Part shown: one piece after another, positions 34,042-43,355 of the stretch
How the letters are laid out: each line of letters opens with the position of its first letter
Numbering within the stretch: the first letter of the stretch is position 1
Origin: Roseinatronobacter thiooxidans
GTDB lineage: Bacteria > Pseudomonadota > Alphaproteobacteria > Rhodobacterales > Rhodobacteraceae
Length of the DNA: 64,000 nucleotides
Assembly (NCBI RefSeq): GCF_001870675.1
Contig: NZ_MEHT01000001.1
Location: forward strand, 62,001-126,000
Direction of reading: 5' to 3'
The notes under the pieces: model-generated
What the model was told of the DNA's origin: nothing
The model's input: only the letters and a program-made list of their open reading frames with translations
Database searches by the model: none
Position numbers and translations under genes: made by a program

Positions 34042-36195
34042 ATGACAGGGCCTATCGGAGAGAAAGCAACACTCTGGCAAGTGCCCCCTGCCATGGGGCC
34101 AACCCGCGAGGTGATCTCGCTTGATCCCGCGCGCGCGTTCCGCGCCCTGCGCCGCCAATGGGCTGTGATTGCCATCGCTGCAGTACTCGGCGGGGGTCTT
34201 GCACTGCTCAACGCGCTTGGCACAGTGTCACGCTATGACGCGACAGTGACAATATTGCTGGATCAGGAACGCTCGGAACTGCTGCATCAGGTGTCGGCCT
34301 TGCCCAATACAATGGTCACCGATGCCGCCATCCAAAGCGAGATGGAAATCATCCGCTCGCGCGCGCTGGCGCTGGCGGTCGTCGATGCGCTTGCGTTGCA
34401 TGAAGACCCCGTCTTTCTTGACCCCCCGATAGATGCCAGCACGCGGATCACCAACCAGTTGCGCGCCCTTGCCAGCCCGCTTCTGGGCGGGTCTGCCACC
34501 GACCCGGCCGCGCAGGACACAGCGCAGGCAATCGACCCTGCCCAGCTTGCCCGCGAAGAGGCCGCCTCGATCCTGCTGAAACATGTCAGGGTCGAACGGA
34601 TCGACCGCAGTTTTGTCATGCGCGTCACCTATACCGGCTTTGACGCGCAGCGCACCGCAAGTATCGCACGCAGCTATGGCGAGGAATACACCCGCTTCCA
34701 ACTGGCAGGCACCACAGAGATTGCGATCAACGCGGGCAAATGGATCAGAGAACGCCTTGACGTGATGGAGCGCCGCAACATCGAAGCCGCAAGCGCCGTG
34801 CAGCGGTTTCGCCTTGAGAACAACCTGTTGCAGGCGCGCGGCGATTTGCTAAGCGAACAGCAGCAATCCGAACTTGCCTCTGCGCTGGTCGAGGCCGCAA
34901 CCCAAACCGCCGCATTGCAGGCAGAGCTTGAAAGCTACGAGCAACTCTTGACGGCCTCATCGGGTGAAATTGCCGCTGTCGCGGCAATGCAGGCCGAAGG
35001 CAATGCCAATAACCCCATGGTCGAGCTGCGCCGCGAATATACCGAGACACGACGCAGCCTGTCCCGCGTCACCGCACAGGCAGGCGAAGATCATCCACAA
35101 GCCATTCGCCTGCGCACCGCACTGGCCGCGCTGGATACCGACATCGCGCTAGCCCTTGAAGGGACAGTGGCAACTGTGCGCGCACGCTATAACATTGCCC
35201 GCAGCCGCGAGGCGTCTTTGCGGCAGGAACTGGCCGCAATCACCGATGCGGGCCGCGGCACCGAGAATGTGGGCCAACTGGCCCAGCTAGAAGCAACCGC
35301 GCAGACCTATGCACAGGTCTATGCCGATTACCTGCGCCGCTTTGAAACCACGATGCAGCAACAGGGCTTTCCAATCGCATCGGTGCAAATCCTGTCAGAT
35401 GCCGAAGTGCCGCGCCAACCTTCCAGCCCGCGCAAATTGCGGCTGATGGCTGCGGGCATCTTCATGGGCGCACTGCTGGGTTTGGTCTTGGCCGCCCTGC
35501 GCGAGATGCGCACAGCCCCGCTCAGAACCGCCGGAGAAGTTGTTGCGCAATGCGGCCTGCCCTGCGTGGGGCTGATCCCGCGCAATGCAGATCCGAACAG
35601 CACCACGAAAACAGGATGGATCGCGCAGCGCACCGCAACCCGCATCCGCCAAGAGATTGACCGCAAGGCCCCGCTGGCAACGGGCCGGATTGTGGGGCTG
35701 GCCGCTGTCGATGCCGGTGGTGATATGGGCAGCGTGGCCGCAGCGCTGTGTCAGGCCATGGCGGCGCGCTCTGGCCGTGTCAAACTGGTCGATGCGGGCG
35801 GGCTGGACGATGCCGCCAGAATAGCGCTGATGGATGTCGAGAATCTGGAAATCGTCCCTTATGAAGAGTTGCAGGCAGCGCTTTATGAAAAATATGCCCC
35901 ACGCCCCAATGATGACGCGCTTGGCGCGTGGCGAGAGCAGTGGCCCTATACCGTGATTGTCATGCCGCCCCTGACACAGGCCGTGATCCATGATCAGGCC
36001 GCAAGCATGCTGGATGCCACGGTCCTGACAATCACTTGGGGCGAGGTGCCGCCCGGTTTGCTGACCGAAGCCATGCGCGACCATCGTGATTTCCGCGCGG
36101 GCCTTGCGGCCACTGTTCTGGACAGCGCCAATCTGCGCGGCGCGCGGCGTTATTTGGGGTCTGACGAATACGAGGCACGGTTGATTCATGCATAA
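34042..36195 (+). CDS. exoP: ExoP/Wzc-like chain-length protein with degenerate kinase domain
   Basis: A 717-residue inner-membrane polysaccharide co-polymerase. A Wzz domain with a first helix near residue 48, a large periplasmic coiled-coil part (residues 150-450) and a second helix near 485 are as in ExoP/Wzc. The C-terminal part keeps the fold of a BY-kinase, but the P-loop position reads AAVDAGGDMGSVAAAL with no GKS/GKT lysine, the Walker A' segment is VKLVDAGG, and there is no C-terminal tyrosine cluster. It probably sets chain length without autokinase activity. Its stop overlaps the exoF start by 8 bases. Confidence 0.82.
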   Translation: MTGPIGEKATLWQVPPAMGPTREVISLDPARAFRALRRQWAVIAIAAVLGGGLALLNALGTVSRYDATVTILLDQERSELLHQVSALPNTMVTDAAIQSEMEIIRSRALALAVVDALALHEDPVFLDPPIDASTRITNQLRALASPLLGGSATDPAAQDTAQAIDPAQLAREEAASILLKHVRVERIDRSFVMRVTYTGFDAQRTASIARSYGEEYTRFQLAGTTEIAINAGKWIRERLDVMERRNIEAASAVQRFRLENNLLQARGDLLSEQQQSELASALVEAATQTAALQAELESYEQLLTASSGEIAAVAAMQAEGNANNPMVELRREYTETRRSLSRVTAQAGEDHPQAIRLRTALAALDTDIALALEGTVATVRARYNIARSREASLRQELAAITDAGRGTENVGQLAQLEATAQTYAQVYADYLRRFETTMQQQGFPIASVQILSDAEVPRQPSSPRKLRLMAAGIFMGALLGLVLAALREMRTAPLRTAGEVVAQCGLPCVGLIPRNADPNSTTKTGWIAQRTATRIRQEIDRKAPLATGRIVGLAAVDAGGDMGSVAAALCQAMAARSGRVKLVDAGGLDDAARIALMDVENLEIVPYEELQAALYEKYAPRPNDDALGAWREQWPYTVIVMPPLTQAVIHDQAASMLDATVLTITWGEVPPGLLTEAMRDHRDFRAGLAATVLDSANLRGARRYLGSDEYEARLIHA

Positions 36196-37441
36196 TATCT
36201 TGCGGGCAATCTTGGTGGTTCTTGCCCTCACCAGCGGCGCACGCGCGGCAGAGTATGTTCTTGGCCCGCAAGATGTGGTCATGGTCCGTGTCGGGCATTG
36301 GGACGCCGTTCTTGGCGCCTATGTCGCCTGGACAGATATGAACGGCGAATACACCGTCACCCCCGATGGCGCATTGGCCCTGCCCCTTGCAGGGCGCATC
36401 ACGGCTGCTGGGCAGGACCCGGGCGCGGTTGCGACAACCATCGCCACCGCCCTGCGCAACCAGCTGGTCAGCCGCGAAGAGGTGCAGGTCACTGTCGATG
36501 TTGTGGGCTATCGCCCGGTCTATGTTCTGGGGGCCGTGCGCACCCCCGGGGCCTATCCCTATGCCCCCGGTATGACAGTGTTGCAGGCCATCGGCCTTGC
36601 AGGGGGGCTGTCGCAGGCCCGTGTCGAGTTTCAGCGCAATGCGCGCACGGCGCTGGCCTCTCTGGGCAATTACGAAGTGTTAAGTCTGGCGCTTCAGCGC
36701 AGGCTTGCCACCGAAGCCCGTCTTGTCGCCGAAACTGACGGGCAGGGCAGGGTTGAGATGCCCCCCGACCTGGAGGGGACAGGCATGGGCACTGAATTGA
36801 TGGCGCGCGAGCGCGAAATCTTCGCCGCGCGCAACGCGGCGCTGGCCTCGGCGCTGTCGCAGCTCGACGGGCTAGAGCGTTTGCTGCAACAGCAGATCGA
36901 ACAGATGACCAGTCAGGTCGCGCTTCGCGAACGCCAACTGGACCTCGCAACCGAAGAGATGGACAATATCACCGATCTTGTCGCGCGCGGCCTGTCTGTT
37001 GCAGCGCGCCGGATCGAACTGGAATCGCGTGTGGCCGATCAGGAAGTCCGGCTTCTGGAACTGGCAACCGCACGCCTGAACGCAGAACAGCGCCTGAACG
37101 AGGTCAGGCGCGAACGGCTGGATCTGGTCAACACCCGCGCGCGAGAGGTGGCCGAACAACTGCTGACCATCCGTACCGAGATCGCGGAATACCGCATCCG
37201 GCTGCGCACCGAAGCCGCGCTTTATGCGGAAGCCACGCAATATGAAGACGGCTATATGCAGATGGAGGGTCTGGGGTCACCAGACATGATGCTGACACGC
37301 GGCAATGCGGACGCGGTGCCGGTGACGCGCTCTGACCTGATCCGGCCAGGGGATGTTCTGGAACTGGTCCTGCCCCTGCCGGGGCAGGACGCTTTCGCAC
37401 CCCCCCCTGCAGCGCGCCCGATACTGCAAACACAGCGCTAG
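36188..37441 (+). CDS. exoF: ExoF-like polysaccharide export protein
   Basis: A 417-residue periplasmic/outer-membrane export protein. A signal peptide (cleavage near ARA-AE) precedes a polysaccharide export (Wza-type) domain, YVLGPQDVVMVRVGHWDAV, and an SLBB-like part, VYVLGAVRTPGAYPYAPGMT. Residues 210-350 form a long coiled coil, as in Sinorhizobium ExoF rather than lipoprotein Wza. There is no lipobox cysteine. With ExoP it should build the export path for the polymer. It is coupled to exoP by overlap and to the next gene by a two-base gap. Confidence 0.85.
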   Translation: MHNILRAILVVLALTSGARAAEYVLGPQDVVMVRVGHWDAVLGAYVAWTDMNGEYTVTPDGALALPLAGRITAAGQDPGAVATTIATALRNQLVSREEVQVTVDVVGYRPVYVLGAVRTPGAYPYAPGMTVLQAIGLAGGLSQARVEFQRNARTALASLGNYEVLSLALQRRLATEARLVAETDGQGRVEMPPDLEGTGMGTELMAREREIFAARNAALASALSQLDGLERLLQQQIEQMTSQVALRERQLDLATEEMDNITDLVARGLSVAARRIELESRVADQEVRLLELATARLNAEQRLNEVRRERLDLVNTRAREVAEQLLTIRTEIAEYRIRLRTEAALYAEATQYEDGYMQMEGLGSPDMMLTRGNADAVPVTRSDLIRPGDVLELVLPLPGQDAFAPPPAARPILQTQR

Positions 37442-37443
37442 CC

Positions 37444-38310
37444 ATGGGGGCCTGCATCGACCTGTGCATCTGCACTTTCCGCCGCGACAGCGTGACAGAA
37501 GCCTTGGCGAGTGCAGCCGCGCAGGTTCTGCCACAGGGGGTAAGCCTGCGCATCATCGTGGCCGATAATGACGATCTCCCCTCGGCCCAAGAGCGGGTAA
37601 ATTCGGCATCTGCCACAAGGGCGGTTGTCTATCTGCATGCCCCTGCGCGCAATATCTCGGTGGCGCGCAATGCCTGTCTGGATGCAGCGCAGGGCGAATT
37701 TGTAGCCTTCATGGATGATGACGAAACCGCGCCCCCCGACTGGATCGCCACGCTTTGGGCCTGTCTTCAGGATACGGGCGCCGATGCGGTATTTGGTCCG
37801 GCCCGCGCGCTCTATCCGGCAGATGCGCCCGACTGGATCACCGCCAATGACTTTCTGTCCAACCATCCGCAACACAGGGGCGGAGGCGTCGAGACGGGGC
37901 ATACCTGCAATGTGCTGATGCGCAAACCCGCGCTGCGCTTTCGCACAGATCTGGGGCAGTCAGGGGGCGAGGATACGGATTTCTTCTTCCGGCTGGGGCG
38001 TGCGGGGTTTCGCTTTGCCATCTGCGCGGATGCAGTGGTGCATGAGGTGGTGGACCCGCGCCGCTTGCGCCTGCGCTGGCTGGCAGAGCGGCGCTTTGCC
38101 GAAGGGCGGCATTACGGGGCCACAGCAGGGCGCGCGCGGCTGGGGCTATGTGCAAGCAGCAGTGCGAAAGCCGCCTATTGCGGCTTGCGCGCCCTGCCCC
38201 ATCTGAGCAACCCGACGGGCTTGGCATTCTGGGGGCTGCGCGCAGTCTTTCATGCAGGCGTCTGCTGTGGGGCGCTGGCGGGGGCTTCAGGCCGCAAAGC
38301 TTATGGATAG
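37444..38310 (+). CDS. exoM: Glycosyltransferase, ExoM-like
   Basis: A 288-residue family 2 glycosyltransferase. The opening CICTFRRDSVTEALASAAAQ matches the distinctive CICTYRR start of succinoglycan ExoM, followed by IVADNDD, VARNACLDAAQGEFVAFMDD (DDD metal site) and GGEDTDFFFRLGRAG. ExoM adds a glucose in the succinoglycan repeat. It follows exoF by two bases in the same operon and ends before a long inverted repeat. Confidence 0.8.
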   Translation: MGACIDLCICTFRRDSVTEALASAAAQVLPQGVSLRIIVADNDDLPSAQERVNSASATRAVVYLHAPARNISVARNACLDAAQGEFVAFMDDDETAPPDWIATLWACLQDTGADAVFGPARALYPADAPDWITANDFLSNHPQHRGGGVETGHTCNVLMRKPALRFRTDLGQSGGEDTDFFFRLGRAGFRFAICADAVVHEVVDPRRLRLRWLAERRFAEGRHYGATAGRARLGLCASSSAKAAYCGLRALPHLSNPTGLAFWGLRAVFHAGVCCGALAGASGRKAYG

Positions 38311-38333
38311 ACCCGCGCCCGATTGAAAGTGCC

Positions 38334-38402
38334 GCAGCCCCGGCCTTGCGCCGGGGCCTCCCCTCAGCCACGGTCGAGGCCCCGGCGCAAGGCCGGGGCT
38401 GC
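38334..38402. repeat. Perfect 26-base inverted repeat between convergent glycosyltransferases
   Basis: Arms 38334-38359 and 38377-38402 are exact reverse complements (starting GCAGCCCCGGCCTTGCGCCG), with a 17-base loop. It fills the 119-base gap between convergent genes. Its length, GC content and lack of a T run suggest a mobile-type palindromic element or a strong bidirectional transcript-end hairpin. Confidence 0.9.
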
Positions 38403-38429
38403 GCTGCACCCGCTTGCCTGCACTGCGCC

Positions 38430-39374
38430 CTAAATGCGTTTGCGCACGGCCTGCGACAGCTGGCGCAGCAGCCGGGGCAAGGCGGCGGGGTTGCGCAGCA
38501 GGGCCGATACCGCAGGCCCTGCGCGCTGCGCGCGCAGGGCAGCCATGATGGTTTCCGCTGTGCCCAACTGCTCGATCTGCCGGATGCGCTGGTGCATCAA
38601 CTGCCGCAGTTTCGGGTCGGATTGCGCATCCGCAAAGGCACGGTCTGCCGCGACAAGCTGGCGCATATGCGCAGGGTCGGCACGGTGCGACACCGAGGCG
38701 TTATGGCGGAAATAAAGGTAATCCGGTTCGGGCGAAAACCACACCCGCGCCCCCGCGCCATAGCAGGACAGGATCAGGTGAAAATCCTCTCCGTTGCGCA
38801 GGCTTTCCGTGTAGCCAATGCGGTGGCGCGAAAGAAAATCTCTCGATATCATGGGTTTGAGATAGCCCAATGTCCGGCCATCCCCGCCCTCGAAATTGCC
38901 GCGGATATATGTCGGCAAATCCCAGCGCAGGGGCATGTCAGCATGGGCCACAAAGGCCCGTCCAAACTGCGCCGCAGCGGCGCGGTCGGATTGGCCCGTC
39001 ACCTCGCACAGGTTGCCCAGAACCACATCCGCAGGGGCCGTCTGCGCCAGTGCCAGCATCCGCGCCAGCCGGTCGGGGCGCATCAGATCATCCGCATCCA
39101 GCACCGCAACCCAAGGCGCGCGCGCGTGGGACAGCGCCAGATTGCGCGCCGCCGCCGGGCCTGCATTGGTGCCCAGCCGCAGCGCGTGCACGCGCGGGTC
39201 TGCTGCCAGCGCTTGCGCGCAGGCAAAACTGTCATCGGGCGAGGCGTCATCGACGATGATCACCTCAACCCTGACACCATGTTGCGCCAAGGCAGATGCA
39301 ACCGCATGCGGCAGGGTGCGCGCCGCGCACCATGCCGCAACAAGAACCGAAACCTGTGGCGCATCCGCTGTCAT
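38430..39374 (-). CDS. Glycosyltransferase family 2 (ExoO-type position)
   Basis: A 314-residue family 2 transferase: VSVLVAAWCAARTLPHAVAS, VIIVDDASPDDSF, NLALSHARAPWVAVLDADDL (DxD) and NGEDFHLILSCYG. Its place after the polymerase and its general form resemble succinoglycan ExoO, but the match is not specific. The ATG at 39374 overlaps the polymerase stop (ATGA), so the two are translated together. Confidence 0.82.
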   Translation of the reverse strand: MTADAPQVSVLVAAWCAARTLPHAVASALAQHGVRVEVIIVDDASPDDSFACAQALAADPRVHALRLGTNAGPAAARNLALSHARAPWVAVLDADDLMRPDRLARMLALAQTAPADVVLGNLCEVTGQSDRAAAAQFGRAFVAHADMPLRWDLPTYIRGNFEGGDGRTLGYLKPMISRDFLSRHRIGYTESLRNGEDFHLILSCYGAGARVWFSPEPDYLYFRHNASVSHRADPAHMRQLVAADRAFADAQSDPKLRQLMHQRIRQIEQLGTAETIMAALRAQRAGPAVSALLRNPAALPRLLRQLSQAVRKRI

Positions 39375-40624
39375 GGCAGCGCCGCCCGCATATGGCCCCC
39401 CAGCACAGCGCGGCGCTGGTCGCTCATCTGCACAATCAGATAGGGCACCAGAAACGACCCCGCAGTATAGGGGGTGAAAAAGTCGATCTCGACGCCCGAG
39501 CGGATGAAGAAAACCACCGCCAACCCCGCGCAAATCGCCGCCCCTGCGCGCCGGCCTGTGTTCATGACAACACGCAGCGCCGAAACCAACAGCACCACCA
39601 TCCACGCCCCGACCACTGCCGTGCCGACAAGCCCCAGTGCCACGAAGCTTTCGATCAGGGTGTTATGGAAATGAAAGCCGGTGCGCGCCGTGATGTAGAA
39701 TTCGCGCCAGAGCAATTCTGCCTCGGGCCTGTTGTGCACCCAGAATGCGGAATAACCAAGGCCCAGAAGCGGCCTGTCTTCGCCAAACAGAATGCCCTGA
39801 TTCCACAGATAGGTCCGCCCCGTCAATGTGGTGTCCTTGCCAAACACCTCAAACACTGTGTCCAGCGCGCCAATCTGCGCGGCCAGCGCCCCAAGGCCCA
39901 GGGCGATGCACAGCAAGATCACGATGCTTTGCGCCCGCGCCCCGATCCCGATGCGCATGATCCCAAGCACAGCCAGCATGGCAAATACGCCTGCGGCCAG
40001 CGCAATCACTGAAGTTGCAGAATCCGACAGGATCAATGTCCAGACAGCAAAGCCCGCAACGGCAAGTGCGACGGGGCGCAGCAACAAGGGCGTGCGGGGC
40101 ATAGCTGCGTAAGCCAGCGCAAAAACGGTGGTCAGAGAGGCGTAAAAGCCCAATTGGTTCTTCGAGTCGAACGCCCCCTGCAACGCATAGGAGGCATCGA
40201 CATAATCATACCCGTATTGCCCCTCGGAATGTGAATATAGCAAGATCACCAACCCGCCCAGCACCCCGCCCGCCGCCAGATTCCGCACCGACACCACGCG
40301 CGCGGCGATCAGCCCGCAAAGCACTGTGGTACCGTATTGAATAGCGGCGCGCAGTGTTGCGCCGGGCTGGTCGGACCATAGCACCGACACCGCAGCCAGC
40401 GCAGGCAGCATCAGCACAAACAGGACCGGCCCGCGGTTGTGAAGCAGCCGCTCTGGCGCAAGCACCATCAGCGGAAACCACAATGCATAAAAGGTCAGAA
40501 TTGCCTTTGGCCCATACAGCGTCGAATACGCGAAAACGAACAGGGAAATCGCAATGGCGGGCACCGCAAAAATCGCATTCGATGCAGGATCGAGGATACG
40601 GGCGCGCGGAATGGCAAGGCTCAT
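39371..40624 (-). CDS. exoQ: Polysaccharide polymerase, ExoQ/Wzy (O-antigen ligase family)
   Basis: A 417-residue polytopic inner-membrane protein with about ten helices. The signature region near residues 180-300 includes FDSKNQLGFYASL and TGRTYLWNQGILFGEDRPLLG, typical of the O-antigen ligase/ExoQ family, with a large periplasmic loop. It should join repeat units in the periplasm. The start at 40624 follows a TTG in the same frame. The region upstream holds a TGTTCC...GGAACA palindrome shared with exoK. Confidence 0.85.
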   Translation of the reverse strand: MSLAIPRARILDPASNAIFAVPAIAISLFVFAYSTLYGPKAILTFYALWFPLMVLAPERLLHNRGPVLFVLMLPALAAVSVLWSDQPGATLRAAIQYGTTVLCGLIAARVVSVRNLAAGGVLGGLVILLYSHSEGQYGYDYVDASYALQGAFDSKNQLGFYASLTTVFALAYAAMPRTPLLLRPVALAVAGFAVWTLILSDSATSVIALAAGVFAMLAVLGIMRIGIGARAQSIVILLCIALGLGALAAQIGALDTVFEVFGKDTTLTGRTYLWNQGILFGEDRPLLGLGYSAFWVHNRPEAELLWREFYITARTGFHFHNTLIESFVALGLVGTAVVGAWMVVLLVSALRVVMNTGRRAGAAICAGLAVVFFIRSGVEIDFFTPYTAGSFLVPYLIVQMSDQRRAVLGGHMRAALP

Positions 40625-40703
40625 CAATCATCCTTGATCAGGCAGGGCAATATCTGCGGGTAAAAATGCCGCTCTCCCCCCACAAACCTGGCACCCGCCA
40701 ATC

Positions 40704-40727
40704 TGTTCCCGCCTTTTTCGCGGAACA
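40704..40727. promoter_or_regulatory. TGTTCC...GGAACA palindrome between exoQ and exoK
   Basis: TGTTCC (40704-40709) and GGAACA (40722-40727) with a 12-base spacer of which the outer CGC/GCG also pairs. It sits between two divergent starts. Related palindromes occur at 46216 and 50671. Confidence 0.55.
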
Positions 40728-40777
40728 TTTCGGCGGTTTGGCAGGTTTGGGGGCCTTGGACATAGAAAGGGCATTTC

Positions 40778-41560
40778 ATGCGCGCATCGCGTTTGACCAC
40801 TCTGGCGGCAACCGCGCTTTTGGCCATGCCAGCCGCCGCAACCGACCAGCGCGGATTTCTGGAGGAATTTGACACGCTGGACAGGGACAGGTGGTTCATT
40901 TCCGACGGGTGGGTCAATGGCCCGCATCAAAACTGCCTATGGTCGGCAGAGGCGGTGCAACTCCGCGATGGGGTGCTGCGGCTGTCGGTTGAGGAGGCGG
41001 CAGAGGGGCCAGAGGCGTATCTTTGCGCCGAAATCCAGTCCGAGGACCGCTTCGGCTTTGGGGTATTCGAGGCGTTGGTGAATGTCCCCTTTGCCAAGGG
41101 CACGAATTCAAATTTTTTCACATTCATCGGCCCGCCGCAAAATCTGCCACATCATGAAATCGACTTTGAGTTCCTCGCCCGCACGGCGCCGGTGTTGCAA
41201 ACCAACACCTATGTCGAGGGCACGGGCGGGAACGAAGCCCTGCTGCCGATCCCAGATGAAGATGGCTGGCACCACATCGCCTTTATCTGGGAAGCAGAGC
41301 GCCTGCGCTGGTATCTGGATGGCACCCTGATCCGCACCTTGGAAGGTGAAAAAGTGCCCAGCCTGGAGCAGAAAATCTATCTGTCCATCTGGACAACCGA
41401 CAGTCTGACAGACTGGATGGGCCATTTTGAATGGGCAGGCCCGCTGGTTTTTCAGGTGGATTGGGTGGCCTATACCCCGCTTGAACAGGAATGCCGCTTC
41501 GAAGCGTCCATTCTATGCGATGAAGGCTATCGGGCTGCGCTTTTGGACACCGAAGATTAA
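40778..41560 (+). CDS. exoK: Secreted glycoside hydrolase family 16, ExoK-like
   Basis: A 260-residue exported endoglycanase. The signal peptide ends near residue 22 (PAAA-TD). The GH16 active site is EIDFE, with Glu127, Asp129 and Glu131. Other family features are FEALVNVPFAKGTNSNFFTF and WHHIAFIWEAERLRWYLDG. ExoK cleaves nascent succinoglycan into shorter chains. Extra cysteines near the C-terminus (EQECRFEASILCDEG) could form a disulfide. It diverges from exoQ and precedes exoY. Confidence 0.88.
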   Translation: MRASRLTTLAATALLAMPAAATDQRGFLEEFDTLDRDRWFISDGWVNGPHQNCLWSAEAVQLRDGVLRLSVEEAAEGPEAYLCAEIQSEDRFGFGVFEALVNVPFAKGTNSNFFTFIGPPQNLPHHEIDFEFLARTAPVLQTNTYVEGTGGNEALLPIPDEDGWHHIAFIWEAERLRWYLDGTLIRTLEGEKVPSLEQKIYLSIWTTDSLTDWMGHFEWAGPLVFQVDWVAYTPLEQECRFEASILCDEGYRAALLDTED

Positions 41561-41631
41561 CCCTTTTGCAGGAACAAATAGACCCGCTTCCGACTTTACC
41601 ACCATTGAAACCTGCATCAGTGAGGAATTTT

Positions 41632-42321
41632 ATGGAAAAGCGGCTCGATCCTTCGCCGTCTCTTCTTATTGCCAGCGCGTCACGGCACGGGGGGAATGAC
41701 GGGCCGTCACCCGATACCCTGACCAAGCTGGCATTTGACCGCGTCAGCGCGGGTCTGGTTCTGGTCATGCTGTTGCCGCTGCTGCTGATCATCGCGGTCT
41801 GTATCCGCCTGCGCGATCCGGGGCCGGTTCTGTTCTCTCATCGCCGGATCGGCAAGGACGGCCAGCCCTTTGGCTGCCTGAAGTTTCGGACAATGGTGGT
41901 CGGGGCCGAACAGATTCTGGCGCGACATCTGGCAGAAAACCCCGAAGCGGCCCGCGAATGGCGCGACACACAAAAGCTGCGTGATGATCCGCGCATAACC
42001 CCGTTGGGTGCAACGCTGCGCCGCACAAGTCTGGACGAGTTGCCGCAGCTTCTCAATATCCTGAAAGGCGAGATGAGTCTGGTCGGCCCCCGCCCCATCG
42101 TTATGGAAGAGGTCAGCCATTACGGCACAGCCATCCGCGATTACATGTCGGTGCGGCCGGGGCTGACAGGGCTGTGGCAAATAAGCGGGCGCAGCGATGT
42201 GGGCTATACTGACCGCGTCAAGCTGGACCAGCAATATGTGCGTCAACGCAGCTTCCGGGGCGACCTTGCAATCATGCTGCGCACTGTGGTGGTGGTGCTG
42301 CGGCGGCAGGGCAGCTACTGA
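41632..42321 (+). CDS. exoY: Undecaprenyl-phosphate sugar phosphotransferase, ExoY-like
   Basis: A 229-residue priming enzyme of the bacterial sugar transferase family. One membrane helix is at residues 37-60, followed by LRDPGPVLFSHRRIG, FGCLKFRTMVVGAE, RRTSLDELPQLLNILKGEMS and LVGPRPI, then PGLTGLWQISGRSDV. ExoY transfers galactose-1-phosphate from UDP-galactose to the lipid carrier, the first step of repeat-unit synthesis. The start at 41632 has GAGGAA eight bases upstream. Its end overlaps the convergent exoA gene by 7 bases. Confidence 0.9.
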   Translation: MEKRLDPSPSLLIASASRHGGNDGPSPDTLTKLAFDRVSAGLVLVMLLPLLLIIAVCIRLRDPGPVLFSHRRIGKDGQPFGCLKFRTMVVGAEQILARHLAENPEAAREWRDTQKLRDDPRITPLGATLRRTSLDELPQLLNILKGEMSLVGPRPIVMEEVSHYGTAIRDYMSVRPGLTGLWQISGRSDVGYTDRVKLDQQYVRQRSFRGDLAIMLRTVVVVLRRQGSY

Positions 42322-43355
42322 TCGCACCCTGCCGTGTGGCGCAACGGCGCGCGGCGGCGCGTGAAGCGCTGCGCATAGCGCCACAAGAACCCGATAGCCC
42401 AGCCCAGATGCATCAGCATCGCCGCAGGGCCTGCCCATGCCACGGCTGCGCGGCCGGCACCCACAGCAAGCACTGCGCCATAGCACAGGCATATCGCGGC
42501 CCATAGCAAGGCCGGTGCCATCAAGGCAAACCAACCCCATGCAGGCGCAAGCACCGCAGGGACAAGCGCGATCGCCGCCAGCGCCACCGCAGGCACGGTC
42601 GCCAAAGGCAGCACCTGGCGCAGGCGCGGGCGTAGGCCGTGTTTCAGCACCGTTTCCGCCCGCCCTGCGCCAAAGCGGACATATTGCAAGAATAATGCCT
42701 TGGGCGTCTGGCGGGGGTAATAGCCAATTCCTGTGCGCCCGCTCAGCCAGATGCGCCCGCCATATCCGGTCAGGCGGTGGTCAAACTCTGCATCCTCATT
42801 ATGGCTTTGGCCTGCATCATACCCGCCAATGGCGCGAAAGACGTCCATCCGGATCAGGGCGTGGTGCCCGTGGTCAATGAACCGCCCGCCCCCCCCTGTC
42901 CGATGCGCGGCCCCGCCGGTTCCAAGGCGGCTGTTCTGCGCCGCCGCAACCCCTTCGCAAAAGCCACTGTCGCCAAGCGTGGTCATGCCCACACTGACCG
43001 CTGCCGCGCCTGTGCGGCGCATATCGTCCAGCAATGCGGCCAAAAACCCGCGCGGATACAGGGCATGCGCATCGGCGCGCAACAGGTGGGTCGCGCCCTG
43101 CCCCTGTGTCGCCACAGCCAGATTCAGGGCCGCGCTTTGAATACGGCGGGGGTTTTCCAGAAAATGGATGCGCGGGTCATCCATGCGCTGCACAAGCGCA
43201 GGCGTGCCATCTGTGCTGCCCCCATCCGCGACAACCAGCCGCGTGTCGGCGGGGGCATCTTGCAGCAAAGTGCGGATCACGGTTTCAATATGCGCGGCCT
43301 CGTTCAGGGTGGGAATGACGATCAACACCCGCTCGGGGCACGCGCGCGCTGTCAT
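42315..43355 (-). CDS. exoA: Glycosyltransferase, ExoA-like
   Basis: A 346-residue membrane-anchored family 2 transferase. VLIVIPTLNEAAHIETVI, LVVADGGSTDGTP, HLLRADAHALYPRGF (RAD in place of DxD) and SHNEDAEFDHRLTGYGG match succinoglycan ExoA, as do the hydrophobic C-terminal helices from residue 245. ExoA adds the second sugar in a beta-1,3 link. The ATG at 43355 overlaps the exoL stop (ATGA). Confidence 0.85.
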   Translation of the reverse strand: MTARACPERVLIVIPTLNEAAHIETVIRTLLQDAPADTRLVVADGGSTDGTPALVQRMDDPRIHFLENPRRIQSAALNLAVATQGQGATHLLRADAHALYPRGFLAALLDDMRRTGAAAVSVGMTTLGDSGFCEGVAAAQNSRLGTGGAAHRTGGGGRFIDHGHHALIRMDVFRAIGGYDAGQSHNEDAEFDHRLTGYGGRIWLSGRTGIGYYPRQTPKALFLQYVRFGAGRAETVLKHGLRPRLRQVLPLATVPAVALAAIALVPAVLAPAWGWFALMAPALLWAAICLCYGAVLAVGAGRAAVAWAGPAAMLMHLGWAIGFLWRYAQRFTRRRAPLRHTAGCDQ

